From positions 124,001 to 188,000 of the forward strand of contig NZ_CP074127.1 of the NCBI RefSeq assembly GCF_018282095.1: a stretch of DNA of 64,000 nt, read 5' to 3'. Every line of letters begins with the position of its first letter. Position 1 is the first letter of the stretch. Source of the DNA: Pseudovibrio brasiliensis (GTDB lineage Bacteria > Pseudomonadota > Alphaproteobacteria > Rhizobiales > Stappiaceae). This document shows positions 50,266 through 58,948 of this stretch, piece after piece. The notes beneath the pieces were generated by a model. The model worked only from the letters and a program-made list of their open reading frames with translations. It was not told the origin of the DNA and ran no database searches. A program made the position numbers and the translations under genes.

Positions 50266-51930
50266 TTAAGCTACTGCCACGTCTTGTGGGCGGACGAACC
50301 AGCGTAGTTCTTCCACCTTCTCTGGCTGAACCACATTGTAGCGTTGCTCTGCACCGTGTGTGCGAAGCAGTTCGGCTTCTGCTGCTTTCATCGTCTCACT
50401 CAGTGATGGACGGTCAGATTTTGGCGCCGGGGCAGGCATCGCGGAGAAGTTGAGCGTTTCGAGGGATGCTGCAAGCTCGGCCTTGTGGTTCTGATAGCGC
50501 CAGACAGCGCCGTTTGGATCAAACCGATAGAATGGCAGGAGCTTCCAACCGTGCTCTGCGACCAGTTCAATGGCGCGGACGAGATATTCGAAGGTTTCCT
50601 CATCAATGAAGTAGTTGAAGTTGAGGCGGATCCAACCCGGACGCAGGATCATGTGCCCCTCAACCAATTGCTCTTCCAGCGCCTTGCTGTAATGCATATC
50701 CATGCCCAGCAGAGCGTGACCATAAGGGCCAGCACAAGAGCAGCCGCCACGCGCCTGAATACCGAACAGGTCGTTGAGCAACGCCACGATAAAGCTGTAG
50801 TGCAGGTCTTTGCCTTTGTGGGTGATCTTGAGCGAGGTGATAGACAGGCGCGGCGCCTCAGTGTTGCCGAGGATCTCAATGTTCTCACATTTTGACCAAC
50901 GCGCCACAGCCCTGGAAACGAAGTCCTCTTCGCGCCGTTCAATCTCATCCGTACCAACAGCTTGCTGAAGTTTGAACACGAGGCCTGCGCGTACAGATTC
51001 CACGATGGCGGGCGTTCCGCCTTCCTCCCGGCGCTCAGCATCAGCCACATAGCGATGATCTTCCGGCGTTACGTACATGACGGTGCCACCACCCGGCATG
51101 GCGGGCACGCGGTTCTTCAGGATAGTATCACTGACAATCAGCACACCCGGCGTGCCCGGACCGCCGACAAACTTGTGTGGGGACAGGAAGATAGCGTCTT
51201 TAGAGCTGTCTCCCTCTTCCGTCTCTTCGCCCGCCATATCGATGCCTACATACGGGCCAGCAGCTGCGTAATCCCAGAAGGACAGAGCGCCGTGTTTGTG
51301 CAGCAGGCGCGCAACAGTGTCGACGTCAGTTTTCACGCCAGTCACGTTGGAGGCCGCTGAGAAACTGCCGATCTTCAGTGGGCGATCCGCGTATTTGATC
51401 AGCTGCTTCTCAAGATCGTCCATACAGACCTGTCCGCCCTCACAAAGCGGAATGGAAACCACGTCTGCGATGCTCTCGCGCCATGGCAGCTCATTGGAGT
51501 GATGCTCATAAGGACCGATGAAAACAACGGGTCGTTCTTCTGCTGGGATCTGCTGCTCAAACTTGTAGCGTGCGCTCAGGTCCGCAGGCAGTTTCAGGTT
51601 GAGAATGTCGATCAGCTTATGGATCGCAGAAGTTGCACCGGAACCGCAAAATATCACTGAATGATCGTCGGTGGCGTTCACTGCAGAGCGGATTTGCTGG
51701 CGAGCTTGCTCGCGCAGGGCTGTGGTCTGCGCGCCGGTGTAGGAAGTCTCTGTGTGAGTGTTGGCATAGTAGGGCAGTACGTGATCGCGGATGTAGTCCT
51801 CAATCATGCTCAGGGAGCGCCCTGACGCCGTGTAATCCGCATAAACCAATGGCTTACGACCAAACGCTGTGGTGATGGCCGCGTCCTCACCGATCACGGA
51901 GTTTCTTATTTTATCGATCAAATTACACAT
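50266..51930 (-). CDS. Class V aminotransferase, SufS/cysteine-desulfurase-like
   Basis: A 554-residue PLP enzyme, longer than the roughly 400-residue SufS. PLP contacts are seen in YEHHSNELPW, then SFSAASNVTG, and the Schiff-base Lys in LSPHKFVGGPGTPGVLI. A Cys-containing loop GGCSCAGPYGHALLG lies where cysteine desulfurases carry the catalytic Cys. The last 80 residues form an extra acidic tail. It could be a desulfurase or related lyase; the substrate is unknown. No iron-sulfur assembly genes are adjacent, so a role in general Fe-S biogenesis is doubtful. Confidence 0.85.
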   Translation of the reverse strand: MCNLIDKIRNSVIGEDAAITTAFGRKPLVYADYTASGRSLSMIEDYIRDHVLPYYANTHTETSYTGAQTTALREQARQQIRSAVNATDDHSVIFCGSGATSAIHKLIDILNLKLPADLSARYKFEQQIPAEERPVVFIGPYEHHSNELPWRESIADVVSIPLCEGGQVCMDDLEKQLIKYADRPLKIGSFSAASNVTGVKTDVDTVARLLHKHGALSFWDYAAAGPYVGIDMAGEETEEGDSSKDAIFLSPHKFVGGPGTPGVLIVSDTILKNRVPAMPGGGTVMYVTPEDHRYVADAERREEGGTPAIVESVRAGLVFKLQQAVGTDEIERREEDFVSRAVARWSKCENIEILGNTEAPRLSITSLKITHKGKDLHYSFIVALLNDLFGIQARGGCSCAGPYGHALLGMDMHYSKALEEQLVEGHMILRPGWIRLNFNYFIDEETFEYLVRAIELVAEHGWKLLPFYRFDPNGAVWRYQNHKAELAASLETLNFSAMPAPAPKSDRPSLSETMKAAEAELLRTHGAEQRYNVVQPEKVEELRWFVRPQDVAVA

Positions 51931-52528
51931 GCTCGTCCCGCTCTTTTCTGCTGCCTCTTCAGTTTTTGGTTCTGATAAACCCTCTCCAAGTTCATCTTGT
52001 TTGCTGAAAAGGTCGTATATAAGAAACTACATGCTATAGATAATAGTCAAGTTAGAAAATGATACTCCAAATGAGATAATATGTAGAATGAGAATGAATT
52101 TGCTCAAGCGGTAAATGAAGGCAGCCAAAACCCACCAAAAAACGTAATTTTGATAATTAAATTTTAATTGTATCTATGGATTCGCAGTGCAGTTTTGCGA
52201 TATGTGAGTCGCGCAAAGGCTAAACAGGGCTGAAAAGTATCCCGGGTTATGCACAGCACCGGGTAATCTTTCATCGCGACGACATAGATATGCAACGCGA
52301 AGTTGAAAAAAATTTCACAAAAGAAAATATTATTCGAAATAATATGCAAAAAGTGAAAAATTGATCAATAGCGCCTTTACGTCACCCCTGACATCGAGAA
52401 AACTAGCGATGCATGCTGCAGAATTTCATTCGGGCATGTTGCAAAAATAAACGTTCGCCTTGGCTCCTGGCTCAAACTGGGAGGGGAGTGGCGAATACGG
52501 ATAAGATGAACTGTAACGGGGTTGATAC
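51931..52528. other. AT-rich divergent intergenic region before the RTX nuclease gene
   Basis: About 600 bases with no supported gene; markedly AT-rich from 52010 to 52370. It separates the divergent aminotransferase and RTX genes and likely holds both promoters. A GGGG lies about 8 bases before the RTX start codon. Confidence 0.5.
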
Positions 52529-55500
52529 ATGTTCAATTTCTTTCCTCGATTTAACTTCTACTCGATCAACGTAAAATTCGGCACGTGGTGGGATGACGTC
52601 ATCAACGGCACCGATGGCATTGATTGGGTTTGGGGTTTCAACGGTAACGATACCATCTCCACATATGCAGGAAATGACTGGATCCGCGCTGGTAAGGGCA
52701 ATGACCTTATTTTCGCTGGTGAAGGTAATGACCGCATCAGCGCAGCTGGTGGCGACGATGTCATCCATGGTGGTGCAGGCAATGACAGCATCAATGGTGG
52801 CCGTGGTTTCGATACAGCCGTTTATGAAGGCTCAATCGACGATTACTCATTCCAGCAGCGTGGTCGCTGGTGGAACCCGAAGACCAAAGTCATCGCAAAC
52901 GACGGCTCTGAAAAAGACACCTTGATGAATGTTGAGGCGGTCTACTTCCAGGCTGACGATTACACCTACTATCTGGATGGTCGTAACAACGAGATCCGCG
53001 CTGGTGAAGATGCTGTTGCATCCGGCGATGAAGGTCTGGTTATTGACGCAGCAACACTGCTGGAAAACGACAAGGATTATGACGGCGATTCTCTGTCTAT
53101 CACTGGCGTTTCCGCAACCAGCACATCCGGAGCTACTGTTTCTCTCGAGAACGCTCAGGTCTCTTATAACCCAGGCAACGTGTTTGACAGCCTGCGTGTA
53201 GGTGAGACCGCTGAAGATACCTTCACCTACACAGTTACCGACGGCAACGGCAGCACCAAAGACGTCACCGTAACTGTAACCGTGACAGGTTCCAACCAGG
53301 CACCTGTTCTGTCTGTTGCTTCTGATGTTTCCATTGCGGAAAACACCACTGAAGTGGCAACTGCATCTGCAACCGATGTAGACAATACAGACCTGTCCTA
53401 CTCCGTTTCCGGCACTGATGCAGACCTGTTCGAGATCGATGCTGAAACCGGCCAGCTGAGCTTTAAGACAGCACCTGACTTTGAAGCACCTGCAGATGCA
53501 GACGGCGACAACGTTTATCAGGTTGAAGTCACTGTTACTGATGCTGATGGCGGCACTGACACGAAGAGCGTTTCCGTCACTGTTGAAGACGAAAACGAAG
53601 TGACCCGTGATGTCATCGCGTTTGATATGGTGGATTCTCAGAGCGAAGGTCTGGTGAACTTCACCAACAACGCGCCAGACTTCTCCAGTCCAGCAGATGG
53701 CTTCGGCAAGTTCACCGCGGACAGCGCACCATTCTCACTGGTCGATTCCACCAATGGCGGCTTTGAGAACGATGAGCTTGGCATCATTGATGAAGCAACC
53801 AACTCTGGCGAGTTCTTCGGTGTGACCGACAGCGTCAACGGCGAAAACTCCGGTGATCTGGCGGCATCCTGGACCTTCAACATTGCAGGCTATAAAGATC
53901 TTGGTCTCTCCCTTGATCTTGGTGCAATGGGTGACTTTGAAGGCACAGATGCATTTGTGATCCGTTACTCCATTGACGGTGGCGAAGAGCAGGTTCTGTA
54001 CTCCTTCACAGCAGACAATGACGGCGCGCAGACCTACACCCTTGCCAGCGGCAAGACTGTTGATCTGGATGATCCGCTCACCGATGCAGATGCAGGCATT
54101 GTGCTGACCAACCAGCTGCAGACCCTGGTGTCTGATCTGGAAGGCACCGGCTCTGAATTGACTATCACTGTTGAAGGCAAGTCTGACGGCAGTGCTGAAG
54201 CATTCGCAATGCAGAACCTGAAGATCCTGGGCAACCAGGCTGTTGTGCGCGAAACCTTCGCGTTTGACATGGTTGATTCTCAGAATGATCGTTTGATCGA
54301 GTACACCAGCACTGCACCAGACTTCTCCAGTCCTGCAGATGGCTTTGGCAAGTACACTGCTGGCGATGCACCGTTCTCGCTGGTCGACTCCACCAATGGC
54401 AGCTTCGAGAATGATGCAATTGGCGTTATCGATGAAGTTTCCAATACTGGTGAGTTCTTCGGTCTGACCGATACCGTCAACGACGATAATCCTAATGGTG
54501 ACCCGTTGGTCGCGACCTGGCGCTTCGACATCTCAGATTACAGCAATATCAGTCTGTCTCTGGATGCTGGTGCAATGGGTGACTTCGAGTCTGACGATGT
54601 TGTGACTATCCGCTACTCCATTGATGGCGGTGAAGAGCAGACCCTGTTCTCCTTCACATCCGACAATGATGGCGCACAGACCTACACCCTTGCCAGCGGC
54701 AAGACCGTTGATCTGAACGATCCAATGGTTGAAACCACGTCTGGTCTGGTTCTCACCAACGAACTGCAGACGCTGATGGCTGATCTGGAAGGTTCCGGCT
54801 CTGAACTGACCATCACCGTTGAGGGCTCTGCAAACGGCAGCAATGAAGCATTCGTTCTGCAGAACCTGCAGCTGGAAGGCGATACATCTGGTGGCGGTGG
54901 TACCTCCACAACCTACGCAATTGCAGCCGAAGCTGAGTCAAAAGCTGAAGGCGACAGCGGCGTAACATCCTTCGAGTTCACCGTGACCCGTGATGGTGAT
55001 CTGTCTGAAGCTGGTACTGTTGACTTTGCTGTTGGCGGCGACGTTGATGCAGCTGACTTTGGTGGCACTCTTCCATCCGGCAGCATCGAGTTTGCAGCTG
55101 GCGAAACCACCAAGATCATCACAGTCAACATCACTGGCGATGAAACAACTGAGCTGAGCGAAGCCCTGACCGTGACCTTGAGCAACCCAACGGGTGGCAA
55201 GATCACAACCAAGATTGCAACCAGCACTGTTGAGAACGATGATACCGCGCCTACACTCATCTCCACCATTCAGGGTGACGGTGCAGAATCCAGCATGGTT
55301 GGCGAGTTCGTTTATGTCAGCGCGCTTGTAACAAGCGTGACCAGCAATGGTTTCTACCTGCAGGAAGAAACAACTGACAGTGACGGCAACTCTGCAACCT
55401 CTGAAGGCATCTTCGTTTACACCGGCGCGGCTCCAACCGTTGCAGTTGGTGATGAAGTATCCTTCGGTGGCACGGTTGCTGAGTTCGGTGGCCAGACACA

Positions 55501-57190
55501 GCTGACAAACATTGGCGACCTGAGCGTTCTGTCCTCTGGTAATGAACTTCCAGAGTACATGCAGGTGCTTCTGTCTCCAACAAACCAGCACAACCTGGAA
55601 GCTCTGGAAGGCATGCGCGTCAGCATTGCTTCCGGTACAGACGATGCTCTGACAGTCATCGAAAACTTCAATTTCGACCGCTACGGTCAGATTACAGTTT
55701 CCGCTGGCACCCAGTATCAGGCAACTCACCTGTATGATCCGCAGGACGAGCTGGACCAGATCATCGAACATCAGGAAATGAACCAGAACAACCGCATCCT
55801 CATTGATGATGGTTCTTCTGAGCAGAACCCTGATGAGTTCACCTACGTTCCTGTGACTGCTGAAAACGGCGACAACGGCAACGGTTATCTCGATAAGGAC
55901 GACGACTTCTCCGCTGGCGCAACTCTGCGTCTCGGCACAGAAATCGATGCTCCGATTGAAGGTGTTCTGACAGAAGGCTTCGACGGTCATACTCTGGTTG
56001 TTGATGGTCAGCTGTCCATCGACGAGAGCACCAACTCCGGTGCACGTCCTGAGCAGCCTGCTGATGTTGGCGGTGAGCTGAAAGTGTCCAGCTTCAACGT
56101 GCTGAACTACTTCACCACACTCGGCCAGCGCGGTGCGAGCAACGAGGCAGACCTTGCACGTCAGACCGATAAGATCGTCAAGGCAATGCTTGATATCGAT
56201 GCGGATGTCTTTGGTCTTCAGGAACTGGAGAACAACGGCTTTGATGATGCATCTGCGATCAGCGCTCTTGTTGATGCCCTCAATGCGGAACTGACCGCGC
56301 AGGGCCGGACTGATGAGCTGTACACTTTCGTGAACCCGACTGATGGGGCTCCGATTGGCTCTGATGCGATCACCACTGGTATGATCTACCGTCCAGGCAA
56401 GCTGACTGTCATCGAGACAGAAACCTACACCTATCAGGAAACAAGTGCAGCGACGACTTACGCAATTGCGGACCGTCTGCAGGAGTTTGCTGATCGTTCA
56501 TACGTAGGTGACTTCCAGCGTAACCGCCCAACCGTTGCAACCACTTTTGAAGATGCAAACGGTGAGCGCTTTACACTTGCGGTCAACCACTACAAGTCCA
56601 AAGGCCCAAGCGGTCTAAGCGATCTGGTGGAAGACATTCAGGGCAAGCTGGATGCAGGTACCATTCCTGCAGCTGATGTTGCTCAGGTGCAGGCAGATCT
56701 GGATGCTCTGATCGCTGATCCAAACTACGATCAGGGTGATGGACAGGCGTTCTGGGCTCAGGCACGTGAAGACGCAGCAAAAGAGCTGCATGAGTGGCTG
56801 AAAACTGATTACGCAGGTGCGGGTCTTGATCCGGATATCCTCGTGATCGGTGACTTGAACACCTACGGCAAAGGCGACTCCGTACAGGAACTGATCGAAG
56901 GCGGCGACATGACCGATCTTCTGTCTCAGTACCTGGGCGATGAAGCGTACAGCTTCGTGTTTGATGGTCAGCGCGGTTCTCTGGACCATGCTCTGGCATC
57001 CGACAGCCTTGCTGATCAGGTAACTGGTCTTGCTGAGTGGCACATCAATGCAGATGAACCAGACCTGCTCAGCTACAACAGCCGCTTCACCGACGCTGGT
57101 TTCTACAACGACGACCAGTACGGCGCTTCCGACCACGACCCACTCATCATCGGTCTGGACCTCAGCAGCCCAAGCGAAATGCTGGTTTAA
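52529..57190 (+). CDS. Secreted RTX exonuclease/endonuclease-phosphatase protein, ExeM/NucH-like
   Basis: A 1553-residue modular protein with no N-terminal signal peptide, probably exported by the type I system next door. Domains in order: calcium-binding RTX nonapeptides at about residues 38-95 (AGKGNDLIFAGEGNDRISA); a bacterial cadherin-like VCBS domain to about 260; a cadherin-like domain to about 355; two tandem units of about 210 residues (360-570, 575-785) with FDMVDSQ and DFSSPADGFGK; a Calx-beta domain near 795-900; an OB-fold near 905-1010; and a C-terminal nuclease domain from about 1180. Nuclease motifs are FNVLNYF, GLQELEN, NHYKSKG, IGDLNTY and a final SDHDPLI. It probably degrades extracellular DNA. 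The RTX block is at the N-terminus, unusual for RTX proteins in general. Confidence 0.88.
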   Translation: MFNFFPRFNFYSINVKFGTWWDDVINGTDGIDWVWGFNGNDTISTYAGNDWIRAGKGNDLIFAGEGNDRISAAGGDDVIHGGAGNDSINGGRGFDTAVYEGSIDDYSFQQRGRWWNPKTKVIANDGSEKDTLMNVEAVYFQADDYTYYLDGRNNEIRAGEDAVASGDEGLVIDAATLLENDKDYDGDSLSITGVSATSTSGATVSLENAQVSYNPGNVFDSLRVGETAEDTFTYTVTDGNGSTKDVTVTVTVTGSNQAPVLSVASDVSIAENTTEVATASATDVDNTDLSYSVSGTDADLFEIDAETGQLSFKTAPDFEAPADADGDNVYQVEVTVTDADGGTDTKSVSVTVEDENEVTRDVIAFDMVDSQSEGLVNFTNNAPDFSSPADGFGKFTADSAPFSLVDSTNGGFENDELGIIDEATNSGEFFGVTDSVNGENSGDLAASWTFNIAGYKDLGLSLDLGAMGDFEGTDAFVIRYSIDGGEEQVLYSFTADNDGAQTYTLASGKTVDLDDPLTDADAGIVLTNQLQTLVSDLEGTGSELTITVEGKSDGSAEAFAMQNLKILGNQAVVRETFAFDMVDSQNDRLIEYTSTAPDFSSPADGFGKYTAGDAPFSLVDSTNGSFENDAIGVIDEVSNTGEFFGLTDTVNDDNPNGDPLVATWRFDISDYSNISLSLDAGAMGDFESDDVVTIRYSIDGGEEQTLFSFTSDNDGAQTYTLASGKTVDLNDPMVETTSGLVLTNELQTLMADLEGSGSELTITVEGSANGSNEAFVLQNLQLEGDTSGGGGTSTTYAIAAEAESKAEGDSGVTSFEFTVTRDGDLSEAGTVDFAVGGDVDAADFGGTLPSGSIEFAAGETTKIITVNITGDETTELSEALTVTLSNPTGGKITTKIATSTVENDDTAPTLISTIQGDGAESSMVGEFVYVSALVTSVTSNGFYLQEETTDSDGNSATSEGIFVYTGAAPTVAVGDEVSFGGTVAEFGGQTQLTNIGDLSVLSSGNELPEYMQVLLSPTNQHNLEALEGMRVSIASGTDDALTVIENFNFDRYGQITVSAGTQYQATHLYDPQDELDQIIEHQEMNQNNRILIDDGSSEQNPDEFTYVPVTAENGDNGNGYLDKDDDFSAGATLRLGTEIDAPIEGVLTEGFDGHTLVVDGQLSIDESTNSGARPEQPADVGGELKVSSFNVLNYFTTLGQRGASNEADLARQTDKIVKAMLDIDADVFGLQELENNGFDDASAISALVDALNAELTAQGRTDELYTFVNPTDGAPIGSDAITTGMIYRPGKLTVIETETYTYQETSAATTYAIADRLQEFADRSYVGDFQRNRPTVATTFEDANGERFTLAVNHYKSKGPSGLSDLVEDIQGKLDAGTIPAADVAQVQADLDALIADPNYDQGDGQAFWAQAREDAAKELHEWLKTDYAGAGLDPDILVIGDLNTYGKGDSVQELIEGGDMTDLLSQYLGDEAYSFVFDGQRGSLDHALASDSLADQVTGLAEWHINADEPDLLSYNSRFTDAGFYNDDQYGASDHDPLIIGLDLSSPSEMLV
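53608..54890 (+). repeat. Two tandem coding repeats of about 640 bp in the RTX nuclease gene
   Basis: Units at about 53608-54240 and 54250-54890 encode similar domains. Long stretches match closely even at DNA level, for example the codons for DFSSPADGFGK and for QTYTLASGKTVDL, so the duplication is fairly recent or kept uniform by gene conversion. Confidence 0.8.
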
Positions 57191-57240
57191 GCAATAAAGA
57201 AGGTCCTCGCGAGTATGTGAGGGCCTCCACAAGAACAGAA

Positions 57241-57266
57241 AAAGCGGTCCTTAGGGCCGCTTTTTT
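57241..57266 (+). terminator. Rho-independent terminator after the RTX nuclease gene
   Basis: Arms AAAGCGGTCC (57241-57250) and GGGCCGCTTT (57254-57263) form a 10-bp stem with one wobble pair, a TTA loop and a T-rich tail. Confidence 0.8.
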
Positions 57267-57451
57267 ATTGGCCAAATGAAAACCACTCCCAAAATCAGGG
57301 AGATAAAGATCGCGATGTTTGGTGGTAAGCTGGGAGCTCTTTGAGGGCAGAAGCAGCTGTGTTGTGCCAGCCAATGCATCGGACAAGATAGGCTTATCCG
57401 ACTGAGGCAACAGCCTTGCCTTCAAACCGGAGGTGATGGGATGAGGTTATT

Positions 57452-57540
57452 CCCCATTTCACTCACGCTTAAAATGAAAAAGACCCGCAGCCGGCTGGTA
57501 ATCGCGCTACGGGTCACTTTCAGCTTATAAGCAAATGGGG
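57452..57540. other. Nested imperfect hairpin of about 90 bases
   Basis: Paired segments, from outside in: CCCCATTT (57452-57459) with AAATGGGG (57533-57540); GCTTA (57467-57471) with TAAGC (57528-57532); TGAAA (57475-57479) with TTTCA (57518-57522); GACCCG (57482-57487) with CGGGTC (57510-57515). The apical part has the palindrome CAGCCGGCTG (57488-57497). The nested order is what a folded RNA or a decayed palindromic element would show. It does not resemble a tRNA. Confidence 0.55.
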
Positions 57541-57631
57541 AGGGGACCTACGGTTCCCTTCCTACTCCGGTATTTTAGTCCTCACGACCTCAAAAATCAA
57601 TGAAGCCGCCCTCCGAGGAAGTAAGGGGCCC

Positions 57632-58948
57632 TTACTTCTCCTTGAGTGCGTGTGCGATTTGGTCCTGGAGGGGTTTTACGAAGTAGGAGAGGACGGTCCG
57701 TTCGCCGGTTTGGATGAAGCCTTCGACGGGCATGCCTGGGACGAGGGTCTGGCCGTTCAGCTTTGGCATCTCGCTTTCCAGAATCTTCAGACGTGCCAGG
57801 TAGAACGGTTCGCCGGTGACCTCATCGCGGGTCAGGTCCGGGGAGACGTTGAGCACGGCAGCACCCAGCTCCGGCGTGGTGCGCTGGTCGAAAGCGGCGA
57901 GGCGCACATAGGCGTCCTGTCCCACCTGCAGCTGGTCTACGTCGATTGGCTGAACACGGCTTTCGATCACCAGTTCGCTGTCTTCGGGCACCACCAGCAT
58001 TAAGGTGTCGCCCGGTGCGATCACGCCGCCCACGGTGTGAACCGCAAGCTGATGCACATAGCCGGATTGCGGCGCACGGATGTCGATGCGCTTGAGGCGA
58101 TCTTCTGCGGCAACTTCCTGTTCCTCCAGCTCAGCAATCTGGGAGCGGATGGTCTGCAGGTCAGAGAGCACCTTTTCAAGGAACTCCTCATCCAGCTGCA
58201 GGATCTGCACGCGCTTTTCGCTGATGGCTTCCTTGGTCTGCGCGATCTGGGAGATCAGCCCGCCGCGGTCACCGATCAGTTCAGCGCGCTCGCGTTTGAT
58301 AGCGGTGACCTGAGACGCGTTGATCAGGCGCTTTTCTAAAAGCGAGGAGAAGTCAGAAAGCTGCTGGGTGACCAGATCAATGCTTTCTGCCTTGGCATCG
58401 CGCTGCACCTGCAGGCCTTCAATCTGCTGCTCCAGCTGAGCGATCTGCTCGCCAAGCTGCTTTTTGCGGCCCTTGATGCCTTGCTGACGGGCGTCAAACA
58501 GAGCCTGCTCACCATCCAGAGCTGTGGCAGCGATCTCGTCGGTCTTGGCAAGCTCAACAAGGGTCTGCGGGAAGATCACACGCTGTTCGCGGCGCCATTC
58601 AGCGGAAAGGCGGGCTTCCTGAGCCTGCATCTGATGCAGGCGCTTGCGGGTGATGGCAAGGTTGGCTTTGACCACGGTCTCATCAAGGCGGAACAGCACA
58701 TCCCCGGCTTTGACCTCGTCGCCATCTTTGACGAGGATCTCACCGACAATGCCGCCTTCCTGATGCTGGACCTTCTTGGCCTGACCATCAACCGCGATGG
58801 AGCCGGAGGTGATCACCGCGCTGTTGATCTTGGCGACAGAGGCCCAGCCTCCAAGGCCAACAACCAGAACGCCCACAAGGACAATGCCCCAGCGCAGGTG
58901 CTTCTTACGAGAGGACTGAATGGAGGAAAGTGTTGTTTGCTCAGGCAT
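57632..58948 (-). CDS. Type I secretion membrane fusion protein, HlyD/PrtE family
   Basis: A 438-residue inner-membrane protein. A single membrane helix lies at about residues 19-38 (LRWGIVLVGVLVVGLGGWAS). A lipoyl-like barrel part follows (GGIVGEILVKDGDEVKAGDV), then a long coiled-coil region near residues 100-290, and the conserved C-terminal barrel with PQSGYVHQLAVHTVGGVIAP. It links the ABC ATPase to an outer membrane channel. The start overlaps the ABC gene by 8 bases, so the two are one unit. Confidence 0.92.
   Translation of the reverse strand: MPEQTTLSSIQSSRKKHLRWGIVLVGVLVVGLGGWASVAKINSAVITSGSIAVDGQAKKVQHQEGGIVGEILVKDGDEVKAGDVLFRLDETVVKANLAITRKRLHQMQAQEARLSAEWRREQRVIFPQTLVELAKTDEIAATALDGEQALFDARQQGIKGRKKQLGEQIAQLEQQIEGLQVQRDAKAESIDLVTQQLSDFSSLLEKRLINASQVTAIKRERAELIGDRGGLISQIAQTKEAISEKRVQILQLDEEFLEKVLSDLQTIRSQIAELEEQEVAAEDRLKRIDIRAPQSGYVHQLAVHTVGGVIAPGDTLMLVVPEDSELVIESRVQPIDVDQLQVGQDAYVRLAAFDQRTTPELGAAVLNVSPDLTRDEVTGEPFYLARLKILESEMPKLNGQTLVPGMPVEGFIQTGERTVLSYFVKPLQDQIAHALKEK

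Larger units (their letters stand above)
57191..57631. other. Convergent intergenic region with terminator and nested hairpin
   Basis: About 440 bases without a supported gene. It contains a first weak hairpin (57201-57227), a strong terminator (57241-57266), a nested structure of about 90 bases (57452-57540) and a 19-base near-palindrome AAGTAAGGG-G-CCCTTACTT at 57619-57637 that overlaps the stop of the HlyD-type gene. Confidence 0.6.

Noticed and set aside
54938-55990. A 350-codon open frame on the minus strand
   Set aside because: It is antisense to the RTX nuclease gene; the peptide has no domain features and is a frame shadow.
57162-57425. Possible 87-residue minus-strand gene
   Set aside because: It includes the terminator of the RTX gene and has no ribosome binding site or family match.
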